Part shown: piece by piece, positions 45,001-57,000 of the stretch
Layout: each line of letters opens with the position of its first letter
Numbering within the stretch: the stretch's first letter is position 1
Origin: Antedon bifida
Taxonomy: Eukaryota; Echinodermata; Crinoidea; Comatulida; Antedonidae
Length of the DNA: 64,000 nucleotides
Reading direction: 5' to 3'
Assembly: GCA_963402885.1 (NCBI GenBank)
Contig: OY727102.1
Coordinates: forward strand, 9,362,001-9,426,000
Notes under the pieces: generated by a model
What the model was told of the DNA's origin: nothing
Databases searched by the model: none
Seen by the model: only the letters and a program-made list of their open reading frames with translations
Position numbers and translations under genes: made by a program

Positions 45001-48000
45001 TTAACGCGCTAATACATGCATACCATGCACATTGCCTGGGCGACGGTAATTTAGTAATAAGCGGAGAACTGAATCCCCCGTAAGGAAAATGGTAAACACG
45101 ACTGATATTTATGGTAGGGATTATTTTTTTCAGGGGTTGGTCTTGTTGGCCTCTTCGCACGAGGTCCACGCAAAGTCAAATAAAACGATGTGTTTTATCA
45201 AACAGAAATATAAATTAGCTTCAATTCTATACTAAATTAGCCAGATTTTGATAATGAGAAAGACTCAAAAATTCAATTTTTATCGTTAAAATTGACATTT
45301 GAGGCGGATGTACATAATAATAATAACCGATTTACATATCAAAATAAAGAGTATTTAAAGCCTGATAACATGCAACAAAAATTACTCCACCACCTATTAT
45401 GGACCTCGTGCGATCGGGTGCGAAAATGAGTAGGTGTTTTCCAAAGTTATTTTTAGGATTTCGGCTCGCCGGCTTTTGTACCTCATTTTTAACTCGCGTT
45501 TTTTATTAAAATATTGAATAAACATAGATTATAAATATATAAAAATAATCCCTTAAACAAGATCTTTCCAGGCATATAATTTTTTTTCTCATGGGTACAT
45601 AAGAAATAGTATATTTTTAACTTCAAAGACACGTCACTTTTTGAAATTTCACGAACGTGTTAAAATCCCGGTAACGAAAATCAGGTTCATTGGGATACCT
45701 AATAATAATATAAATGTAAAAGAAATAAAATATAAAAAAAATACATGCATTATTTCTTTAATAAACATTTTTTCGAATTTTTATGGTTTTTTAAATTTGG
45801 CTAAAGGATTTTCAATTTGGCTAATGTTTTTCAAAACCTTTCGCCATTTTGGCGAACGAAAATTTGACCTTAGCGCGAGCGTAGTATACCACGCTAACAC
45901 TTCTTCTTGCACACACGGACGACGTACCAGGGCGGTAATTAACTGAAATGGTAAAAAGGGGGATTTTTTTAGAGTGATGACGTCAGCATTCACGCGAGGA
46001 GGAGCGAGCTAGACAACGTGATAGTAGGAGTGCGTGTGTTTTGAAAACAACTCAGTTGTGGGTATTTTCCGAAGATTTTAAATCGCGTTTTCTTTTTAAA
46101 CTCTTGAATTCATAAATAGTAATTAAACTCTTAGCTCTTTCACTATGTAGGCCTATTTACTAGCTCTAGGCCTATCCTACTCTTCTTAATTAAAAGAGTC
46201 TGGTGCGTCGAATCCACGTCTAGCGACGCGGTCGTGGGTGGTTGCATTTTTTTTTTGAGAATTAAGGGGGGTGGCTAGCCACCCTATTCACCCCCCTAGA
46301 TCCGCCACTGGTTATCCAAATTTCTTCACTTGCACTGATGAAGGGCTAGTGTTGCCTGAAAGCTCTGCTAAATTTTCTGGCTGTTTTACTTTATCGTTTT
46401 GATTTAGCTTTTTGCTTTTTTTTTTCTCCATTGAGATCCAGCCACTGATACATTTTTTCAGTAATTTGCCTTTAGATTTATATAGAGAATATACGTCTGT
46501 GTCTGATTGATACCACAATTTAATATTTTGTTTTCTCCTTTTAAAACTATGCAATACATTATAAACAAATATTTTAAAACTTTTGGTGAAAATATCATAT
46601 CCAAAAATATATTGATGACATTTTTCGTAGGAACGGGACAGACATTTTTGTTAAGGACGGGACATATCATTTAAATCCTTTTTATTTCATAATAAAACCA
46701 TGCATCTTGTTAACATTTTTGCACATAAATATACTCCAGTTACTTTTTTTTCAAAGTAAGCTCCAATTATTCATAATAAAGTATTTTATTAAAATTGTTT
46801 ATTAATTTCATACTTGCTTTTCAAAATTCATAATTGTTACTTCTGAGACATTTCGATTGGGGGTTTTTCCTCACTTGTGTTTATTTAAGTAATGGCTTTA
46901 AAATTGTTATTTAATTCCTAATTTTAAATCTTAATTTTCAACTCCTAAGGATATTAAATTGCAATAGATTTAAACAAGTTTTTTAAAACTTGTATTTTTT
47001 TATTAAAAAAACATTACTATCAAAATTTATTGAATGTTACGGATGGGACATTTTTTTTATGGATGTGATGACAATATTGTAAGAATTAAAAAGTGTTTTT
47101 GTACTGTAGGCTGAGAAGTACTGTACAAAGGTGTTAACTGTTGTTTATTAATCACAAAACATTGTGGTCTGTATTTAAAATAACAATCCACAAAAGAACA
47201 AACCTAAATCCAAAACAACATGACCAGTATGAATGGGAGTATTGGGTGCGGTCATCGCTTTGTAGATTTCATTCTTTGGTGAATTTGCAACCAAGAACCT
47301 TTTATAAATCAGATACTAAATAATTAAGATTGAATTTTAATAGAAGTAGGCCTACAGTTATTAAATCCAAGCAAGGATAGAAGAAAATTTCAGATGCAAC
47401 TTGGATCCACTAACAAATTCAGACGTCAAACGCCAATTTTTAAAGATTCGCCTTAAATGTGTTAATATCTTGAAGTCTTGTTTAATATGCCAAGCATAAC
47501 ATTTATATTAGTGTAAATAAATATTTTGATAACATTTTACAATATTGCTTCTCGTTATAACTCTTCGAATAATTAATTTTATAAATAATATTTCATATTT
47601 ATGAATTTTAATATTTTCACTTGACATAAACTTTTAAACAGTGTTTCAAAGGCTGAATTATATTTTGATTTGTAAATAAAAGATTACATTGATGTAAAAA
47701 ACTTATTTTTAAATTTTTTTAATAGCAAAATTATACAATTTTTAACGTGGACAAAGTTGTCCTGTCCGCGACGTTAGAAATGTCCCGTCCGCGACGTTAG
47801 AAATGTCCCGTCCGTAACGACATATAAATCATATTTATTAATAAATTTGCAGTTCAATTTTTATAATTAACATTCAGTTATCTAAAACAACTATCTGGCA
47901 ACATAATAATACAAAACAAATTTTATAATCTCTTTTAAATGAGGAGAAATATTACAATACGTAAACCTTCTCAAAAGTCATGTCCATTTGCCGTCCTGTC

Positions 48001-51000
48001 CGCGATGCATACAATTTTCATAATAACATTTTTTTTGTACAGTCTTTTTTCTTTTTTTGACTTTCATAATAAACATTGCCCATATATGTATACATTTATT
48101 CTACTTTGAATCTTGTATTCTTTTTTATTTCTAAGATATGTCTAGTTATATTCTCAAAAATGTCCCGTCCGTAACAAAAAAATGAAAAAAATACTGTGGA
48201 ATGCCCCGAAACCATGCAAAATTTTCCCCCATAAATATACTGTAGTTACTTTTTATTTCACAGTAAGCTCCAATTGTTCATAATCAAGTATTTTATTTAA
48301 ATTGTTTATTAATTTTATACTTGCATTTCAAAATTCATAATTGTTACTTCTTAGACATTTCGATTGAGGTTTTTTCCTCGCTTGTGTTTATTGAAGTAGT
48401 GGCTCCAAAATGGTTAATTCTTAATTTTAAATCTTAATTTTCAACTCCAAGGATATTAAATTGCAATAGATTTAAAAAAGTTTTTAAAACTTGTATTTTT
48501 TATTTAAAAAAACATTACTGTCACAATTTATTGAATGTTACGGATGGAAAATTTTTTTTATGGATGGGATGGTATTATTTTAAGAATTAAAAAGTGTTTT
48601 TGTACTGTAGGCTGGTAAGTACTGTACAAAGGTGTTACCTGTTGTTTATTAATCTGGTCTGTAATTAAAATAACAATCCACAAACGAACAATACCTAAAT
48701 CCAAAACAACATGACCAGTATGAATGGGAGTATTGGATGCGGTCATCACTTTGTAGATTTCATTCTTTGTGAATTTGCAAACAAGAACCTTTTATAAATC
48801 GGATACTAAATAATTAAGATTGAATTTTAATATAATTATAAGTAGGCCTACAGTAATATTAACTCCAAGCAAGGATAGATTAGAAGAAAATTTTACATGC
48901 AACTTGGATCCACTAACAAATTTAGACGTCAAACGCCATGCCAATTTTTAAAGATAACTTTTAAATTAATGTAAATAAATATTTTGATAACATTTAACAA
49001 TATCGCTTTTCTTTATAAACTCTTCTATTAATTTTTTAAATAATATTTCATATTTATGAATTTTAATATTTTTACTTGACATAGACTTTTAAATAGTGTT
49101 TCAAAGGTTGAATTATATTTTGATTTGTAAATAAAAGATTACATTGATGTAAAAAACTTATTTTTAAATTTTTTTAATAACAAAATTATACAATTTTTTA
49201 ACCTGGACAAAAGTGTCCTGTCCACGACGTTAGAAATGTCCCATCCGTAACGACATATAAATTTGCAGTTAAATTTTTATAATTAACATTCAGTTATCTA
49301 AAACAACTATCTATGAATGACGAGCAATTCAACAGCTTCCAGAAAACTTTTTAATCATGAGTTTCACTTTTTTTCTGAGATATAACATTGAAATGTACTG
49401 TAATGATGAAAATAAGTGACTTAAGTTATTCAAGCTTTTGAACATGATGACGTCATCAAAATCCTATATTTTATATTCGAGTGGCCATACGATGACGTCA
49501 CAATGTCCGGTTAGCCATATGATGCATGATCCGATTATCTACAACTCATGAACTTCCAGAATATGTAATAGAAATAAACTTCACCATTTAGTTTAGAAAC
49601 TATTTTTCATCAAAAACATGCGCGAATTGTCCAATTCGAAGTGCTCGTATGACGTGATTTTAAGTCGAAATTGTTTAAAAGTTGGTAAAATTACTATAAA
49701 AGGCTGAAAAAACAAAATTCACATGGAAAAAGATGTTTTAGCGCTACGTACACACTGCGCGTGTAAAAACTTTCTGCGCGATTCTAAAGTCATAACAAAG
49801 TTTCCTGCACATTTACAGCTTGAGGTCAATCTTTTGACAAAGTTATACAATCTTATGTTGACAAGGATTAGAGATACAGCTGCAACAAAATGTTGGGAAA
49901 TAAAGAAGAATAAGATAGAAAAAAAAAATATCCTGACAATAACAAGAGATTATCCAATAAAACGTGATCCAGAATTTGGATCCGTATTGCCTCCAACATG
50001 TAATCGAGTTGTTCCTGATATAACTTGTTGAGTAATGCTGCTAACTAACAAAACAAACACACACGATCGACCACACAACCTCTCGCCATTCTGGAGAAGC
50101 TAGTTAGCTGAAATATGCAAATCAACTGAAATATGCAAATTAAGGGTAAAAATATTCTTTTTTTGTTTTTTTTCATTGTGCTTCGTTATTTTTTCGGACC
50201 CACCCAGCAAGGGTGTGGTGCTGTAATACAGGGAGGGAAATTGTATTACAAGAAAAAAAAAACATTCCAGTCTATTTCGTGCCTAGATTACCTGTATAAA
50301 CCGACAATAGCCAGTGCTCTCCAGAGGGAGGGCTTTAGATACGAAAGTGAAAAGTTCCTAGAACACCCCTGTATTATAACTGACCAGTCCGCAATCACAC
50401 CATCATCATTTTCTTTTGTAATGTTGAAGCGTTACGACGTACAGTATGATACAAACGTGATACGTTGTTGTACTTGTACTACACAAAGTTCCATAACTTA
50501 CGTGCTGATTACCAGACGCCTTGTGATAGGATATTTAGTGTATTCTTACACCGGTTGCAGTGCCAGCATTTGTTATATTGTTTGATCCGTTTTGAATCGG
50601 GATCTTCCTTGCAATAAGGAAGATTAAAAGAATATTTGCTTACGATATCAATTCTGATTCAACAGAAAGAGTCCATGAATTCAAACTACTTGGTGTATAT
50701 ATCAACAGTAAATTAACATGCCACTCTCATCTAGATTATGTTTGTAGTAAGGCAAGCAAAATTCTTGGTTTTGTTTCAAGATGTAGTAAAACAATGTCTT
50801 GGATGGCAATGCTAAATCTTTACAAAGCACTAATATTACCTGTTACGACTTACTGTTGTTGTATGTGGACACCTACTGAAATATCTCATATGTATAGACT
50901 TGAAAGGGTTCAGAGAAAGGCCACTAGAATAATTATGTACAGAAAAGAAGGAATTTGGGACACTTCATATTTATATAGGTTAAAGACCCTAAATATTTTA

Positions 51001-54000
51001 AGTATTGAAGATATATTTTAAGTGTATAGACTCACATTAGGTTTTAAAATAATGCATGGCCTCTGTCCCTCATCCAATGAGTTTGTGAGATCAAGTGAGA
51101 GGTGTGAAGGGCGGTTAATACATTGGAAGGCTAAGACCAATACATTTTTAAATTCATTGTTTGTTATTTTCCCTAGATTATGGGAGCAACTTCCCAATGA
51201 AATTAAACAATGTGCTACAATTTCAGACTTTAAAGCCCAACTCACCAAACATTTGATCTCAAAATATTAAGTTGTTATTGTTTATTCAATGCAGCTTATT
51301 TTTAATTGGTGTATCTCATTATAACTTTGTTTTGTTTTGTTTTTACTTAATTTGTGCTACTTAGTTTTGTTAATTTTGTATTTTATAAGTAATGATGGAG
51401 TAAGAGCAGTTTTCTGTTTGGGCTCATGCCTATTACTTGCTCCTGGCAAGATGAATTGTGAAATGTACTTTTATGAACTTTTGCCGAATAAATATTATTA
51501 TTATTATTATTAATACAATTACAAGAAACTTTAAGATGTTATGTCAAGTCATAATCTTAATATAGTTCATACATAAAGCTAGTCTGATTATAAGGTTTCA
51601 CTGAAATGCATTTTTTTCTAATAAATCCGGTTTAACACTTAAACTGTTTTTCATGTTAGAAACTGCCACCGCCAGTGTTTTATTTAACCAATTTCAATGT
51701 TTTTACTATTGCTGATTAAAACTACATTTGTGATCTGATTGATATGTCATAAAGACTAAAACAATCATAAAGATTTTAGCTTTACAATGGCACCAAGAAT
51801 AAATTAATAGCAAATGATCTCTGTCTTTGGCAGTCAAAGTGTTAATGAACTATACATCTTTCTCAACATCTTCCGTTTTTGAAAAATGGCAGCCATTTTG
51901 AAGTGTATTTTACCATCTTGAAACAATTTATTTCCAGTGATACTAGTTTCTTGCAAAATATATGTTTTAATGACTGTGGTTGAACAACTATTTGCCAAAA
52001 TCGGAAGCTTTATTAGTGATATTGAGTAAAATTGAGAGAAAACGGCCATTTATGCAAATTAGTAATTTTTCTTCATCTCCCGTTTTCCTCCCTTTATGTT
52101 GTTCAGATGGGTCTTAGGAAGTACCTACAACAAAAATAAATTCTGTTCTAATTTTGTCTAGGTCAAACCGTAGTTTGACCATACTAAAAGGTAATATTCA
52201 TGATTAAAATGTTTTCTCGAAGCTGTTGAATTGTAGATATGAATTCATGTACAAATTTTGCATATCAGATGTTGTGACATCATCGTATGGCCAGTTGAAT
52301 TATAAAAGTCATATATTCATATTTTGCGTCATAGTTCATGACATTTAAAAGAGCGTGCATCCATATTCTACGTATCCAAATTTCTTCAACACGTTATATG
52401 TTGTTGCTCAGATAATTCCCTTCCAAAATTGCTATCTATGTGTTTCATTTTGATGAGGTCATCGTGTTAAAAATTGGAATAAAAGGCGGGTCTCGTTATT
52501 TTCACCTACAGTATGCTGCACTATATGTAGTATGTATACAGTGTATGCTGATAGACACAAAATAGAGGGCACACTAACATTTTATTTTCTTCAGGTCACA
52601 ACACAATGGCATAATCGTTTTTCTGTGCGCAATATTCTAACGTATGACGTGCACGTGGCATTTACGCGGTGGATAACCTAACTCATCTATAGTGACGAGT
52701 TCAAATCTAGTTCGGTATTAAAATTGTACTTGTTGTAGCAAATACCAAATGTCCTAAATACCAAGCCCTGCCAACTTAAAGTGTTAATTTAACAAAATGT
52801 GATATATATAGAGTCCTAATAGCATTTCCAACAATAAAACCTCAACTTCATCGCGATATAGACACCAAAAATGTTATATAATCGACAAGCCTCGCATTGC
52901 GAAACGAACTGAGTTGATGCATACATTGCGTCAATAATGTATGTATTGCATCAATAATGTATGTATTGCGTCAACTAGTAGGCCCATCATTCGCCCTTTA
53001 TAGTGTACTGGCAGAGTTGAGTAGGCTTGACACTCGACGCAGCTCTCCTGTCATAGGCCTACTGTGTATGGTGGCTGGACATTTAACATTTTTGGTGTCT
53101 ATGACCCCATTTACACTTATGTTTGGGTCCAGGGCCGGTCCTGGGCCGGTTGCAAATATTTACCTTTTAGGCCAGCCCAGAGTGTTTACACTAGCGACGC
53201 AGATTACTGGTCGTAAATAATTTTATCGGAAGTACCATTGCATGCTGGGATACGAAGTACAGTTTGTTTACATTTTTCTCTCTCGATCGTCAATTAAACT
53301 TTCCGCGCAAAACAACCGTTTTATATTTATACTGTATTGTTGTTTTTTGTCCCGTTCAAAACAAAATAAACCCCACTGTTTTATATATAATACCAAGTAC
53401 CTCCTCGTATGTCCAATTGGAACCACGATTTTCAGACATCTTATAAAAATTGGTACAAAAAATTTTAACTATATAAATGATGAAGAAAACAAATTGTCGC
53501 GCGAAAAGGAGGAATGTATGTACCGAGAATGTCGGATCGTCATAACAACAACCTCATAAAAAGGTCAAACGTTGTTCACGGTTTACTGCGTAAACCAGCC
53601 CGAAACGTAAAAGCCGCTCCTGAACCCACCTGGAGAGGTGGCTCAGATCTGCGTCCGGCCCAGGGCCGGCCTAACTTTTTGGAGTATTTACACTTATCAA
53701 TTGCCGACCCAGGGCCGGCCTAAATCGTAAGTGTAAATGGGGTCTATGTCGCGCTAAAATTGAGGTTTTATTGTTGGAAATGCTATTAGAACTCATATTT
53801 CGTTAAATTGGCAGGGCTTGGTTGGTCATATTAGTTGATGCAATACAGATGCAAATGTGATAATGCCCACAAATGTAAAAAAAACAATTCATGTCAAATT
53901 TAGTGCTAGACCCAAACAATTGTGATACATAGGTACTGTAAGCTTAGTATTTTACGAGTTATTACTACTGTATATTAAGCCGATGTTTGCAATTAGCTGT

Positions 54001-57000
54001 GAGCATGCACGTTACGTCAAAGTCACATATTGCAATAAACACCGAACATCTACTTGGAACTATGCATACATAATAACAGTGAGGTATAACTCCCTGGTAA
54101 TAGTAAGCCAACTACTTAATTAAACCACAAACCTTAAGTCAATGTTATATGACCTTTTAGTATCGTGCAGGCGCGCAACAAGCAACAAACATCGACTTGG
54201 AACTATATGTACTTAATAGTATGCCAATAAGTTAATAACCATAATCTTGACATTGTACTGTAGTATCGTTCTTGCGTGTGCAGCAAATAACAATCGACTT
54301 TGATATACACGTACATAAATATTAGTAAGTCAACAAGTTAACAAACAAATGCTAAAGTATAAGTAGCAATATTACCGTGACCTTGAAATAATGTTCACGC
54401 AAATGTCGACTTGAACTATATGTACAAATGCAAATAACACTGACCAAGTAGGCCTAGTATCGTGCGTACGAGCAGCAAATAGCAAACATAGTAATTTTAA
54501 CATTTGTGCGTGATGCGTTTTCACATTTGTGGGTTCAGGAGGTACGATTTTTTTATCTGAAAACGCTATGTGTTTTTGTTTTTTTTTTACACTCGAAAAA
54601 AAACGAATCAAATTGTTATGCTCGAAAAAGTCGTAGGACGAAAATCGTCTATATGATGACCCTTACAGTAATTTAACATTATCCAATGTGATGGCCCCTT
54701 AAGTTAACAATTATGATGACCCCCTAAGTTGATAAGTTAAAAAATGTTGACAGAACGGTTGGTATGTATTAATAACTTCTGCCTTTTTGTTTTTTGTGCA
54801 GTAAACCGACCACAAATTCAGCAGAGATTATTGCAAAAAGGTTAGACAAACTAGACTTAGATGATGAACAGAGAAAAAGATTACAGTTGTTTTTAACAAA
54901 TAAAGCCCAAGTACTTGACACAGGTGACCTAGGTCAAGATGATTTTGAGAAATTGGAAGAACTTGGTGCCGGTAATGGTGGTGTAGTTACAAAAGTTAGA
55001 CACAAACGTAGTGGGCTTATTATGGCTAGGAAGGTAAGTTCAACTGTTTATTTAATAAAAATGTCAGGACACAAAGTAGCTATTTCGTGCACTGTAGAAT
55101 AAATAAAAATAATCAGTTACAGTACTGTACCTTGCACATAGATCTAATTTTCGTACTGCATATACTGTACTGTATGCCTAGTAGGAAAGCATTTGGGACC
55201 TTATTTTTTAGTAATTCGGCATAAAATAGTATACAGATATTGCCTGCTTTTAGGTGAAATAAAAGATTTGACATCCTTGAGGGAATGATATTTTGTTCGA
55301 GGGAATTGTTATAAATATATTTTCGCGTGCCCTTTATTTTTGCGACTTTCGCGATTGAACAACGATTGCGAAAATAAAGGGCGCGCGAAAATCGCGAAAT
55401 TCCCAACGATGTTGTTTACAGTCGATCAGACCTAGCCTAGGCCAAGTTAGCCAGGCCTAGCCTAAATATGGAAAAAATAAAACAAAATAGTTACGATTCT
55501 TTGAAACATTTACGAACCCTGATTATTATATATATTATTTAATAATAATAAAACATTAAAATAAATTGTGACTGAAAATGCTAGCTAGGCACTACTCAAC
55601 TTGTGCTGCCTCGCTCAAAACAATGATGAAATTCCTCCTGTTTTTTTAATTGATCGCTAAAATAATGTTCGAATTGGAATAAAAAAGCTTATGACATTTC
55701 TTAGGTAATATACTTGCTTGACGAAGTAAATATTCTATGTGCGTAAGCCTAGGTTGTGGTGTGTAGCAAACGGAAAAAATACCATCGCCATGCTCTTCAC
55801 CACCACAGAGATCTGGTCAACGACACGTCCGTTCGTTGTTTCTTGTAGAGAAACAACAATAATGTGGTAGAGTACATTAATTATGGGGTGTTCACTATCT
55901 AAGAGCCTATTAAACATGTGCATCACCCACTGTGTAGCCAAAACATTTACAATATAATTTATTTACATCCCTAAATTTAAAATCGCGTATTCTGTAATTT
56001 TACTTGACACTATTCAATTGTTGTTTGACGTTCATCGTGAAGGCAAAATACATTCGCCAATTTGGTTCAACAAATTACACAAGAAACTCAAATCGGGAAA
56101 ATAAAAGGTTGCAAAATAGTTAATAAAATCGTGAACATTTTTGGCTTTAAGGTATCCACTTATTTAATTGTTACCGCCAAACGCGAGTTGCCACACCCAA
56201 ATCAATATCAAACTCCTTGAGAATTTGCTGAATTTTATATGTTTAATGACGGGGACACGATAATCATGCGAAAATTACTCAGTCAATATCACCGTACTCG
56301 AGGACATACGATTTATGATCCTTTCAGCAGTAGTCATGTGATGCAGTTTCAACCAATCACATTCACATATTTACATAGGCTATGTAATATACTCTAGTAG
56401 CTAGATCAACTTTCGTATGGACTGAGGTTGAGAGAATTTGACTTCAGAATGGTTTAGTGTGGTCAAACAATAATTTTTGGCTTGGTTACACATTTTGAAA
56501 ATCTCGACAACCACTGGTCACAGAGAGGTTATTTTGGTCTTAATTTGATCAGAAGGTATACATTTATATTCAGTAATGGGACAACATTTTAGTAAAAAAT
56601 GACCGGAAATGCCATGTATGACTTTTGACCCACAACCCAGGGCATGTATATATCTCTGTAACTACTGGTCGTAGACACTTAAATTTGGTATCAAATTGTT
56701 CGAAATATACATTCATTCTAATAAAAAATTTGTTTAAAAGATGACCAGAAATACTAATTAATTACTAATGTTTTAAACAAAAAACATATCTCTACACAAC
56801 TTATCCTTAGACAGTAATGTTATGCATTAACTGATGCTTTAAATGGTTTTATAATATGAATTAAAACAAATCCTTTACTGTTTGTAATTGTACTTTTTCT
56901 TATAATAATGCTAGAAAATACTGTATTGTTGACCTCCATGGGCGATCAAACATTTTTATAGAAACGTTGAGCTACCTTTGAGAAATCTAGAAGTAACTTA

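Larger units (their letters stand above)
43526..46310. mobile_element. Possible hAT-like non-autonomous element
   Basis: CAGTGGCGGATCTAG at 43526-43540 faces CTAGATCCGCCACTG at 46296-46310, a perfect 15-bp inverted pair. An earlier left end (42810 or 43055) could be used instead. I could not match an 8-bp target duplication, and I see no hAT transposase, so the unit may be composite. Confidence 0.45.

Noticed and set aside
49723..50031. 102-codon frame in MEK intron 1
   Set aside because: It runs through the 3' part of an R-family repeat whose other copies are not open in this frame.
53242..53559. 105-codon frame within the nested MITE
   Set aside because: Lies inside a non-autonomous element, no recognisable family, and an overlapping frame of equal quality exists.
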